Shown here: in pieces, positions 24,091-35,424 of the stretch
Numbering within the stretch: position 1 is the first letter of the stretch
Layout of the letters: each line of letters begins with the position of its first letter
Assembly (NCBI RefSeq): GCF_949628265.1
Contig: NC_088790.1
Coordinates: forward strand, 24,432,545 to 24,496,544
Length of the DNA: 64,000 nucleotides
From: Cloeon dipterum
Lineage: Eukaryota; Arthropoda; Insecta; Ephemeroptera; Baetidae
Reading direction: 5' to 3'
The notes under the pieces: model-generated
Database searches by the model: none
What the model was told of the DNA's origin: nothing
Seen by the model: only the letters and a program-made list of their open reading frames with translations
Made by a program: the position numbers and the translations under genes

Positions 24091-26404
24091 ATGTCACAGC
24101 AGACCTACAAACTCACCGAACAGCTAGAAAATGGTTTTTATAGAATACTTGCGATTAGGGGCAATGGTAGATTGGTTGTCATTGTGTTTGCGCCGAGCGG
24201 AAAAAGATTTAGGTAAGTAGCACGATTATTGCAATTATACATATTAATCAGTCGTCGTAACTAATATTAAAAATTATGTTAGTTCTCGGGAGAAACTACG
24301 CAGTTACCTGAAGTACTACAAAGGTGCCGGAATCGACCCTGACATTGCCTTTGCAAGACCATTAAAATCTGATGTCATCTCAAGTTCACAGAAGGGCTCT
24401 GAAGGCAGCACTCAAGGTTATCTCTCTCAATTTTTCGTCGAAAGAGAATTTAATTTCGCATTTAATATCAGGTCCTAAAACAAACGGCAGCACTGAAAAA
24501 AGCGCACCCGTCTCTGAGAGGCCCTCTGATCAGTCACAACCAGCCAAGACCAAAGTGACTAAAAATAAGAGAACCAAGTCTGATGATTCAAGCCAAGCCC
24601 CTTTGGACAATAAGGACACTTCTCAAAATTTGTCCAAAAGTAAGTTTAGTAGGGGCTTAAAGGGGATCTACAGTGAAAACTAATTTTTACCTGGCCCTAA
24701 AATATTTCACAAAAGTTGGGTGAAAGCTAAAATTGATATCATGCAATGAATTCCATCCACTAACATTTTTGGAGATTTAAGAGCCTGTTGAAATGCAGTA
24801 ATGGTTCTGGGAATGCCACATTGATATGATTCTTCACAATCCTTGGCTGCATTCGTCTTTGAATTTTTATCTGTTCGCTTTGCAGGTCAAACAGAGACAG
24901 CTGTCACTAATATGTTACCTCCCAAGAATCCAAAAATGGTTAAAGCAGAAATGAAAGCTGACTCGGAAAAGGAAAACTCAAGGCAGAAACGAGGTAATTC
25001 TGCACATTTTTTTGTTTCATTTCGCCTTCAATTCGACATTTTCTGAAGCTGGTTGCCTCTACTTTAGATTTTGTAAATCTCTGTAAAGTTGTTTCAGTTT
25101 CAGGTGCTTTTAAATTTATTATAAATATCAAATATTTAATTTTCGACCTGATATTGTAAACAATTATTTATAAGTGATTATCCATTCTTTAGTAGAGTCC
25201 TTATATTCTGAGTTGCGTGGATTAGCGGACCGACGCGAGTGGATTCAGTAATTTTGACACAGAGTCGCTAACAAAAACTCATTTAACATAGAAAAAGATA
25301 AAAGATGTGTCCAATCTGCGCAGGGCAAATGCTCTGCTAATGGTCCGCTGATCCGCATGACTCTGAATATAAGGACTACATAATATATTCTTTAAGGGGT
25401 CTCCGTGGTTGGTTTTTGAGCTGTATAAACCTTAAACAAAATTATTGGCGTTCTTGGTGTCATTGCCAATTTTTCCCCCATCAGAACCTTGAATCTGATT
25501 GTGAGGCCAGTTTCGGATTATCTCAAAATTTAAAGATTCTTTACTCTGGCTTAGAAAATTTGCTAGAAAAGTCATTCAATAAAAAATCTTGTTTTCAGTG
25601 CTGAGGACCAAAGCATCGAATCCCAACGTCAACAAGGACCCAGAAGATTCCAAGCATGTGTCACCCTCTAAGAAGGCAAAAATAGAACCGCCTGCAGGCC
25701 TCAAGAATGGAAAGCCAGGAACAGGCCCCAAGCAGCCCAAAGACCCGAAAAACTTTTTCATTGAGGTAGAGGCGCCGCTTAAGTCGCCCTACAAATTAAT
25801 TTATGAAGATTTGGCGTTGGAGCCGTGGAAGGTGATTGTAGGCTCGTTCTTAATGAATCGGACCATCGCTATCAAAGGCTGCTGCTTGGTGCAGTTATTC
25901 TTCGAAGAGTTCCCTTCCCTGGACAAGCTGATGAATAAGAAGACCCTCACACAATTTTTTACTGTGAGCGCGTAAAATTTAAACTCATTTTAAATGAACT
26001 AGAGGTGGTGGAAATTGTGAATTAAATCAAATATAAATATAAAGCGAAATATTTTTAACGTGGAAAATTAAAGCTGCAGGTCAAAATTGCTGTTTGAAGG
26101 TTTGGTTACTTCCTGATAAAAAAAAAACAGCAATCAAGTGTGTAACCTGTTTTGATAATCCCCCTTTTTACAGGGAACCAAAGTGATCCCCTGCATGGAG
26201 GATACCATTGAGGAAATACTTGAAATTAGTCTGCGCCTGAAGGAGGGCGTGCAATCTCTAGATGAAATCCCCCACATTGATCGTTACACCTACGAGGTGT
26301 TTCAAGTCTTTTGTGCTGGCCAGTGGGCGCAATTTGAGCCCAGTAGCTTGGACTTGCTCACCTACGTGAAGTGGAGGAGGCTGCAACCAGTCGGTGGAGA
26401 CTGA
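24091..26404 (+). CDS. MBD4: MBD4-like protein: methyl-CpG-binding domain plus DNA-glycosylase-type fold
   Basis: Six exons (24091-24212, 24283-24416, 24472-24639, 24886-24993, 25599-25963, 26174-26404) encode 375 aa with consistent phases. Residues about 8-66 fit an MBD: a GFYRILAIRGNGRLVVI strand, FAPSGKRFSSREKLRSYL and a closing DPDIAFARP. A Lys/Ser/Pro-rich linker follows. Residues about 238-375 match the MBD4 HhH-GPD glycosylase domain (SPYKLIYEDLALEPWKVIV, then SFLMNRT). MBD4 removes T or U opposite G at deaminated methyl-CpG. Here the HhH loop, GIGK in vertebrates, reads HIDR, and the residue aligned with the catalytic Asp is Glu340 (RYTYEVFQVFC). The helix region before it is also shortened. 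The protein may therefore bind DNA with weak or no glycosylase activity. The family call is good; the catalytic alignment is by eye. Confidence 0.85.
25197..25376. mobile_element. 180-bp MITE in MBD4-like intron 4
   Basis: Terminal inverted repeats of about 35 bp with a few mismatches: the left end begins GTCCTTATATTC and the right end finishes GAATATAAGGAC, with GCGGACC/GGTCCGC at the inner limits. No coding frame. The target duplication is not clear (a TA or TAG is possible). Confidence 0.65.
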
Positions 26405-26557
26405 GACTGTCTCGTCATGTTTCTACCTCGTTGTTTATTGTTGTATATTCATACATTACTTTCAGAAAAAGACTATAATTAAATTACATGAACAAATGCA
26501 TTAAATGATTCTGCTTGTCATTTTATGCCTTTATTTTTTTAAAGTTGAAGCACAAAA

Positions 26558-26610
26558 AATAAATTAATTATGAGATCTCATTACATAAAATCAGGCTGAA
26601 GTTTTTTATT
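26558..26610. terminator. Convergent poly(A) signals of the MBD4-like and NACHT genes
   Basis: AATAAA on the plus strand at 26558-26563 would serve the MBD4-like gene (stop at 26404). AATAAA on the minus strand at 26605-26610 would serve the NACHT gene (stop at 26688). The two stop codons are only 284 bp apart, so the 3' ends nearly meet or overlap. Confidence 0.5.
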
Positions 26611-26687
26611 TTTATCTTGCCATTTCTACAATGAAACGGGATGTTTTTGGTTAATTAAAAAGCAATAATTTTTAAAAGGGAAAAAAT

Positions 26688-29600
26688 TCAGGACATGGAC
26701 TGGACTTTTTTGGAAATCTTGGCTCTTGTCCAATGGTAGAGCCGATTAATCTTCCTCTCAGGCTGCTCTTGAAACCCACACACTGATGCAGCATCCAACT
26801 GCTCGTTGCTCATCTTCAAGACGTCGCAGATGCCAACTTTATGTCCCCTCCTGGCGATGTCGATTGGCGTGTCGAGCAGGTCGTTTCTCAGCTCTACCGA
26901 GGCGCCGTGCCTTTTCAGCAGGGCGGCGCAGTAGATGTGCAGATATTTATCAGGGCCCTCGTCGGCTAGGATGTGCAGGGGCGTGTTGCCGGCCAAACAG
27001 CGCGCGTTGACGTCGCTGCCCGCCCTGATCAGCATCTCGATGACGCTGAATTTGGGCGAGAACTTGCAGGCAAAGTGGAGGGGCGTCTTGCCGAAGAAGT
27101 CGCGGCTGCTCGCGTCCATCTCCCTCTCAACCAGCAGCAGGTTGAGCAGCTCCAGGATGTCCCTGAGTTATTTTAAGGTATAAAATGCGAGACATAAATT
27201 TAATTTCAATAAATACATTATTTTTTAAAATACCATTCATTAAGTCCAGCCCGTTATGGCTCGAATTATTAAGGCATTCTTAGGAGTGTCAAGGCAATGG
27301 GAGACATTTGAGCAGTTTGGGGATCTAATACTGGCTGCCCAATGGCAAAAGCAGGTGGTTAGTTTAGTGACTCGAAATGCTCAAATAGCTCAACGGGCTG
27401 GGAGGCGCACCGGCGCCGACTCGCCACTTGCTGGTTTTCGCACCTTTCCAGTGGCTTTAGGAACAAATAAAAAACCTTGGTGCGGGGCGAAAAGATGGCC
27501 TTATTGGGCCCAAGCTCCTCTGCGGCCACTCGGATCACTTGTTCCATGTTATCCGCTCAGCGGTGCTATTGGGACTTGGGACCCGGTGGAGTGCTGAGCA
27601 GAGGTTCAAAAAAAATATAGAAAGCTGTATCGGGCCACTCAAACCATTGGGAGACATTAAAAATCTTAGAAAAGCTAAATTTTTTGTGTCGCAGTGTTAA
27701 TAACTGGAAAAACTGACAATTTGTAATTAATTTTGAGAATTTCATTATATCTTTTATCGTTATATTATATTAATCATGGTTACATTAAAGTTTTAGGAAC
27801 AGCCTATATTGCTGGCTTGAATATTAAATTTATTTGGTGATATAGAAATGAATTTAAAAAAACGCAAATATATAATACATAAACCCAGAATTAAATATTT
27901 TTATTCAAAGAGAATTAGCACTTAAATTTTAAAATATAATAAACATAAAATCTGAAATTTTACTCTCTCAAATAGTCAGCAAAAATAAAAACATGTCAGT
28001 TAATTAGGCTAAATTGCATGGAAAGACTTTTTGGAAAAAACCCTTTGAAGTCAAAATTATTCATGACCAAATTTCCAAAGTGCCAACTTAAACAAAATAT
28101 TTTTACACGCTAAAAAACTAACCTTTTCTCGCTCTTGCAAGCTGCGGCCACGGCGATGTGCACCACGCTGCGGCCGTAGGTGGTCCGCTCGCCCAGGTCC
28201 TGCTGCATGCTGTCCGCCAGGAAGACCACCGCCTCTTTGTTGAGGAATTTGGCCGCCAGGTGCACCGGTTTATATCCGTACTTGTTGCTCGCGTGCAGAA
28301 GCTCCGGATTTGTTGACAGGATCGTCTTGAAGATGTGAGTGTGGCCTTTTTCCAACGCGATGCTGAGCAAATTCAGCTGCTCGTCCACGAAGAAAAGGTC
28401 GTGCGAGTTGTTCCGCAGGAAGAGCTCCGTGCAACTTTCGTGCCCATTCTCCACGGCTCTGCGGACCACTTCTCGGATGGGCATTTTGTCCGACGAACGC
28501 AGCACGCACGAGGTGTCCTCGCAGTCTTCCTGGTGCACCCTACGGATCGCCGCGGGAAGGGTCGTCGAGAGGAATTTGCAGTGTGAGTTTACTTGTTTCA
28601 TTGCTTGGCTCTCGCTCAGGAAGTAGGAAAAATATTCACCTGGAAATTTCAAATGTGAGGAAAAATTTCATTTTCGCATCATTGAAATAAATTATGATGT
28701 TGAGGTTTTCTGCGCGATTATTTTTTCCAGTATTTTGCCTGATATCGATTTGTTTTAATGCGATATCCCTTTAAGGTTAACTCATGTATTGCAGGTTTTT
28801 TTTATAATATTAGTTTATAAAAGGTTTTTACAACTTCTCTGAAAATATAAACACAAAAATAATTAAGAATTTCTTATAAAATTGTTTTCACTCAATTTTT
28901 TAGTCATGAAGTCTCAACAAAATTTTAATTTTTAAGTTAGAGCAGCTTATTCAATTAAATAAATTAAGAATTTAAGCTAAATTACTTTTTAAGTACTTTT
29001 TAGTTGAAATTGTGAAATATTTTACTATCAAATTTCCTATTTAAAAACCGTGTTGATGTTTATACGTCACTTAATGCAAAATTCCGCAATATTCTAAAAA
29101 ATTTGACTGCTTTAAAGTGGATAAAACAACAATTTAAAATGTTCTAAATCGATATCATTAAATCTTCTGAAACACCCGTGACTCTATAAATTAGAAAAAC
29201 ACCTACCCCATCCAACCTCTTGATAATTATCCTCTTTGATGAGCTCCAAGAAAACGGCTCCAAACTGCATCTCGTCTAATTTCCTGATGAACTCCCTTTT
29301 CCGCGCCTCCGAATTCTTAATGGTCGGCATTGCGCCATGGTCCAGCAGCGTTTTCAGAATCCGCCGCTCTCCGTCTTCCAGGATTCCTACCTTCCCCTCT
29401 TTTAGAGCGCCGGCCGACTCGAAAAAGGCACTGATAAAAGCCAGAAGTGGAGACACTTTGATGCTCGTCGGGTGCACACTCGCTCCGGCGTCCAACAGCA
29501 TTGAGACCATTTTCTCGTGGCGGAGGAGGACGGCGATGTGCAGGGGCGTGAAATGGTACATTCGGCCTAAAATGTTTCGGTTGTCGGCGATTTCAAGCGA

Positions 29601-32600
29601 GTAGATGTAATCTTGGTCGCCGTCGGCAGGCGACATGCAGATGTTCGAAAACTCAGAGGAGTCGATTGCGTTTTTGTTTGGCAACCTTTGCCAAAACGCG
29701 GAAAATGCGTTCGTTAAATTGTACTTTGCTATGTCGTGAAAAACAAAATATCTATCGTGCTCGGTGCAAAAGTCACATGCTTCTTGCAAGTATTTTCGCT
29801 TTCTTAGAAGGTAATTAGTAAATTTCAGCCTGTTTTGCGCGATGGACTCGATTAAAATCGGCACCTCGATGTGGACAAACGGCCTGTGGCTGATGCTGTG
29901 TCTGGTGGTGCGGAAAACTGATTTCTTTTCTGCTAGAAAATCGAACAGATCGTTCAAATTATGCTCCATAATGCGATTTTGTATTTCAATTCTGGCAGTT
30001 TGGTTATTTTCCAAAAAATTCAGAAGACTATTTTCCGTTTTCTTTGACTCGGTCTGAATCATGTCATTTAAATAGCACCACGTGCTTGGCGACATTTTTG
30101 CTAAAAGCAATTTAATTAAATACGCATGGAAAGGGTTCAAATCTCCTGGAATTTTTTTCAAACCGTTTGCAAGCCACTTTAGCAAATGCGAACTCTGCCA
30201 CTCGTGGTTGTGAAAGCCTAAAGCGATTTTGACCGAGTTAGCGATCAGGAATTCAGCCATTGTGCGGTGGAAAAACTCATTATTTCCGTCCAGCAGGCCG
30301 AGATTTTTAATCCTGGTTAATTCATGTGCGTCTTCGATCCGCGACTCCAGCTCTTGGATAGACTTGCAAAAAGAATCAGTTCCGGCGTATACCTGGCGCA
30401 GAGCGTAGAAAGTGAGCAAGTTGAAATTGTAACTTAGCCTCATTTCGGTTATGTCCGAGTTTGAAACGGTCCTGCAGTCGACGCCGACCTTTTCGAAGTA
30501 GTAAATGGCGAATTTCATGTCTAGGAACTTGTCTATCAGCTGGTACGGCTTAAAGAGTTTTGCCTCAGTGTTGTGGGCGCCCATTTCGACTAAAAGACGC
30601 AGGGTGAGCGGCACGCCAAGGGTGTCGGCGCCGAAGTTGCTCGACACCAGATCCAGTCTGGACATGTACTTTCTCGTGATTTCCTGAGAAATTTCTTCCC
30701 TTTTGGCCGCCAGTAACTGTTCAAGGTACAGTTTTTGCTGCTCTCTGGTGAACAAGCCGAGATCGTAGAGTTCGTAGTTGAGCAAAATGCCAGAATTTTC
30801 GATTTGACGCAGGGCCTCTTTTCTGGAGGTCAGCCAAACTTGCATCACCGCTATGTGCCTGACGAAATATTGTATCATCATTTGACAGTTTCTTCTCGAG
30901 TTCGGGCTGACCTCGTCGAAGCCGTCAAAAAGGAAAATCACCCGCCAATACGTGGCCATTGCGAAATCGAGCAGTTGCGCGTCAAACTCGTCCATTTCGT
31001 GGTAAGACTTGATTATTTCGATTTCCCTCCCGGCGATTTTGCTGCTGTCATCAAGCAGGCGGTTTAGTTTCCGCAAACTGATCATGAAGACGAAAATGTC
31101 TGTTTGGAAGTTTTTTATTTGGTGCCGGAAGTTTGAAAGGCAGGCGGTTTTCCCCATGCCAGGATTCGCTGCGATTATGCGCAGAATGGTCGTCCGAATG
31201 TTGAGCGACATGTCAAAAATTGTTCCCGCTTTGTTGACTGGCGGTGCGTGGATGTAGAAATTATTCGCCAGGGTAGAACTTTCCCAGGTTTGAGGCAGGA
31301 AGGTGCCTGTTTCCAGCTTCTGGCCCAGTTTGAATAAATTTACGTTGCTCAAGAAATTCGAGAATTCTGTCAACCTGACTTTGTATTTTTCCTTTTGCAG
31401 GCCGACGCAGAAGTTCTGGAGTTCGTTTTTGCTGTGCTCGCTTAAATCTCGAAAGTTAAAATCTTCCTTGTCTGTGTCTTCCTCGTCTAAACTATCTTCA
31501 GGGCTGGTTTGAATGAAAACGAATTTTAATCGTTTTTCAAACTTCTCCGTAAGCAAACTGGAGGCAGGAGTAACTTTTTCCTCGTTGCTCTTCACGACCA
31601 CAATCAAAAGCAGATAAGAGAGCAAGCAGCTATTTTTAAAATGCTCACTGTTCACAAACATCCTCTCGAATGTGGCTCTGTCCGGAAACACGATCCCCAT
31701 CGAATTCGGCCTTTTATTCATCCAAGTGTTGCGGATCAAAAATGCCAACAGTTTCTTATCAAAATCCGATCCGTTTTGCAAATTAATAATTTCCTTCAGT
31801 TTGCCCCACGATTTCTTCACGAGGCTCAAAGAGTTGAGATAAAGGTCGCTCAGTATTGGACAAGAAAATTGGGCCCCGAGCTCTTTCAACAGGGAAAAAG
31901 AAATACGCGAAATTGCCTCGATTTGATTCTCCAGAAAATCCTGATTTTTTTCTCTTTGGGCCAATCTTCTAATTTTCATCACGAACGCGTCTCTCTCCTC
32001 GGCACTTATTTCAGACGGGAATTTGATCATTTTGAAATGCGTGCCGTGAATGTGGAATCTCGGAATCGCCTCCTCGGCCAAGATAGAAACCCCAAGTTTA
32101 GCTGCAAAATTAACAAGCTGCAGGAAACTCATTTCCTTTTGCGTGAAGCAGTAATCGGGCCACATCCTGAAGCTGAAATCGGCGAAGGCGGTCGTGCGGG
32201 AGGCGTCGAACTTCCACAATCCCCCAGCCACCTTGCGCATCAGGCCCAGGGTGCTCGAGGTGTGGGCCCAGTTGAAGATTCTCAGAGACACCTCCTGCTT
32301 GCTCTCGAACAGCTTGATGAACACCGCGATCGGGTGCTTGTCCACGCCTTTGATGACCAGCGTCCGCTGCTTGCCCATTCCCTTCAGAGCCTTGTCCACG
32401 CAGATCAGCGTGCCGAAGTGAATCGCGATGGTGTTCACGATGTTCGGGCCCATCACGAAATTGGTCACGTCCAAATAGGTGACGGCCCTCTCCATCCCGA
32501 CATGCAGAGGATTCGTCTTCAGCATGGTGCGGATGACGTCGAAACTGCCCGGAGACTCGAACGTCTCGACGTGCGGATGCGTTTCGTCGAAATCCTCCTC

Positions 32601-34079
32601 GCGCCTCGGCACGAAAACGTCTCCGTCCAGTCTGAGGAATTTTACCGAGGCCGCGGTCACCTGGGCCAAGACGCCGCCCATCGAGTGGCCAGTTATGACC
32701 AGCTGGTAGCCACCCTGAACGGCCAAGGCACGCACGGCGTCGGCAAAAGTGCACGCCTCCTGCAGCTGGTAGCCCGTGTTGCCCTGAAAGTAAAATAATA
32801 ATTTATTCTTGTTAAAATTTAATTTATTTCACTGTTCAGTGGATCACCAATAAAAAAAACAACAACTGGAAATCCAGAATTGGATTTTGTAACCTTTCTA
32901 CGATTTAAAAATAAAATGAAAAATAATTGGAATTTATAATTAGAAGAAATTTGTCCTGGTGTCTGACAATTTGGTTGATTTTCACGCCACAAATTGGCCC
33001 ATTTTGACTGAAAATGCCATGTTAGCCATTATTTTGGCAAGGTGTCCATAATTTAATGCAAAAAGTACGTACAGCTACATTGACGCTATTTTATTTTATT
33101 TTCCCAAAACAATTTATATACTTTAATTAAATAATTTATCATGATTTTAAGAAGTACGTGATAAAAATGTCTTTAAATCGACTAAAATCAAGTCTAATTC
33201 GTTTGAAACTATGGGCATGGCCGTCTTTTAGATCAAAGAAAGGTAAAAAATTACATCGCCCGGAAAATTAAAAAAATCACTATTTAAAAAAATTAAATTA
33301 TTACTTTTTATTACAGAAGAGCGTTAAAATGTTCAAAACAGTTCTATAAATTCTTGAGGAATACGTTCTTCCAGCAAAAATATCGTACGGAAATACCTGG
33401 AAGAGGATGCGATAGTCGGAGATAAGATTGCCAAACGACGTTTTCACCGTGCCGCGGTGCACCAGAACGATTTGCTTCATATTGAAATTGAGCAGGGCCA
33501 CCCCGCGGTAGGCGTAGCGTCCGTTGCACGCTGCCAGCAACTTCCACTCGCTCAGGTTGTGTTCAGACAGGTACTCGATGATTTCTTCTTTCTTCGGGCG
33601 GTACACCAGACTGCTAAAATGGGCCAAGGTGAGGGTGCTCGGAAAGGATTCCACACTTTGTGAAGGAGAATAATTGCTGCTGCTGCTGCTGTTGCCTAGC
33701 TCCCAGTTTGAAAACTCGTAGTGTGGCTCAACTCTGCTTAATTTCTCGATCAGTCTGATCTGAAGAGGACATTTTTGAGTTTATTTTTATAAATAGAGCT
33801 GGTAATTTTTTTGGAGCAAAATGATTGGTTTTTTTTCTGTTGCTTTTGCTAGGAAAAATTATATAATTTTTTTGCTAACAAATAACAGATTAAATTAAAG
33901 AAGTATTTTGTTTCCAAAAGAATAAATTCATTAAATGCAAAAAAAACATTTCCCACTAAAAATGCACAGTTATTTGATGGTTCCAGGACGATTGGGAGCT
34001 CAGAAAAAATGTTATCGTCTGAAAATCAAAGCCCTAACTTGTAAATAAAATGGTTGCATACCTCTGTTTGGCCTTCCAT
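26688..34079 (-). CDS. NLR-like protein: class-3 lipase domain, NACHT NTPase, ankyrin repeats
   Basis: Five exons: 34062-34079, 33397-33759, 29207-32783 (3,577 nt), 28123-28639 and 26688-27162; all phases agree; 1,649 aa. Residues about 65-340 look like a lipase_3 alpha/beta-hydrolase: strand IVLVHRGTVKTS, then the nucleophile elbow VITGHSMGG (Ser161). Asp232 and His249 are possible triad partners but not certain. A helical linker follows. The NACHT region has Walker A ANPGMGKTA (Lys672), Walker B RVIFLFDGFDEVSP (about 741-754), sensor WLTSR, TLGVPLTLRLL and the winged-helix signature FFHRTMAEFLIA (about 964-975). Ankyrin repeats occur at about 1204-1310 and 1370-1620 (HFTPLHIAVLLRHEKMVSML; GKTPLHFACKF; GNTPLHILADEG). 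No signal peptide or membrane segment is seen, so it is probably cytosolic. By analogy with STAND proteins, ankyrins would sense, NACHT would oligomerise and the lipase would be the effector; this is inference. Known orthologues were not recognised. Confidence 0.88.
27236..27670. other. GC-richer insert of unknown nature in the last NACHT-gene intron
   Basis: Part of the 960-bp intron between the last two NACHT-gene exons is clearly GC-richer than its surroundings. It carries an open frame of 113 codons on the plus strand (27256-27597) and one of 62 codons on the minus strand (27359-27547). A 'attgggagacatt'-type block occurs near both ends (about 27295 and 27645), hinting at an inserted element. 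Neither frame resembles a family I know. Confidence 0.3.
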
Positions 34080-34540
34080 TCAAATTACATCATGTCACGC
34101 AACTCATGCTTTTCTTTAAATCCATATTGATTTGTGTTTCAAACTTTAAGAGCTGTTGTTTTCCACTGCAAGATGAGAACTGGTGTGTAACATCCTTTTT
34201 TGTTACTTGGCAAGCGCTTTTAACTGACCACAAAGGAGCTGCTTTTTCACTGGAGGAAACATGCTTCCGCGCTTTTATAATTTAAAAAGTGTTAATCTAA
34301 AAACAGCCAACACTTTATTTTATTTTACTTTCTATGTTTTCAAATATGTCAAATTCTCCTATTTTGAATATTTTAACTTCTACGACTTAAGCCTTCCCAT
34401 TTTTTAATTTAAAAATATTTTGTATTCCCGTTCCAAGATTATACTAATGGTTTGCTTGTAAAAACGATTTTAAATGATGAAGTAGACGGCATTAAATAAG
34501 TCAAAACCAACTAAAAATGAAGATTCATCCACGACGCAAA

Positions 34541-34746
34541 CTTCCGCCGTGCCCCATCGATGAGGGACGCCTGCGAAAAGAAAAGGCACGCGTCACGCAC
34601 TGCGTTGATGACCGACCGGTTGCATATACCTAAATCGTACGCTCGCACTAGCAGCGTGTACAGACTGCAGAGACGGTTCTTGTGCGGTTCAACGAGCAAA
34701 TTCTATTTTCTCGGTCCTCTATTTCTCGTCGAGGAATTACTTCAAT
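34541..34746 (-). pseudogene. Decayed duplicate of two cadherin exons and their intron
   Basis: About 205 bp nearly identical to 42187-42369, which holds the end of cadherin exon 14, the short intron and exon 13. Shared blocks include the acceptor CTTTTCGCAG|GCGTCCC, the donor region with the 'catata' run, and the text encoding YTLLVRAYDLG. The copy has several small insertions (near 34665, 34683 and 34711) and a 2-bp loss in the intron, which break the frame. The intron is retained, so the copy arose at DNA level. It lies between the 3' end of the cadherin gene and the 5' end of the NACHT gene, in the same orientation as its source. Confidence 0.85.
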
Positions 34747-35424
34747 TTTTTTTAATTTAATAATACTTATAATCTTTACACATTGAATTTTTTGTATTAT
34801 ATTATGTTCCTTTTTAACTGCTTTTAATTGGGAGTAATTATTGTACAATCTATATTTAATAATGAAAAATTATTTTTATGAAAAAAATAAAGCGTGCAAG
34901 TCCTAACAATAAGTACCTAATTGATCTAAACTAAGAATTTATTTACATCGGGTAGTTTTTGGAATCTTTTAACAAGTCAAGAATTTTCGTAAGAACCTCA
35001 AAAATGGATGGATCGTTACACAAATTTCTTTGTCATTTTTCAATTCACTTTTGTTATTCTAAAACAAAAATTTCCATTTCCAATCGTTTTGTGAGGTTGA
35101 GCCTAGAATTATTCTTAACACTTCATTTAATCAAACACAAAGCGTGTCAATTTTGAATTATTTTATTTGTATAAATAATCTATTCACAACCGTTTTGATG
35201 TATACTGTGAAAAATTATGTTAAAACAAGAATTCATCAAAACCCTATAACATTGTTGACAAATATCTTGTGAGCTGCTGCTGCGGTATAGATTTTAAAAA
35301 TCATGTCACATATAAAAGAGTTGCGCGGCTTGAAAATTGGTCCGGTTATGTATATAATGTGTATGAGTGGAAGGAAGCAGCGTTAAACTATTAAAAGTGA
35401 GTGATATTATTTATCCGATTGATG

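Noticed and set aside
31641-32798. 385-codon plus-strand frame opposite the NACHT gene
   Set aside because: It mirrors the long coding exon on the other strand; His/Arg/Gln-rich composition is typical of an antisense shadow.
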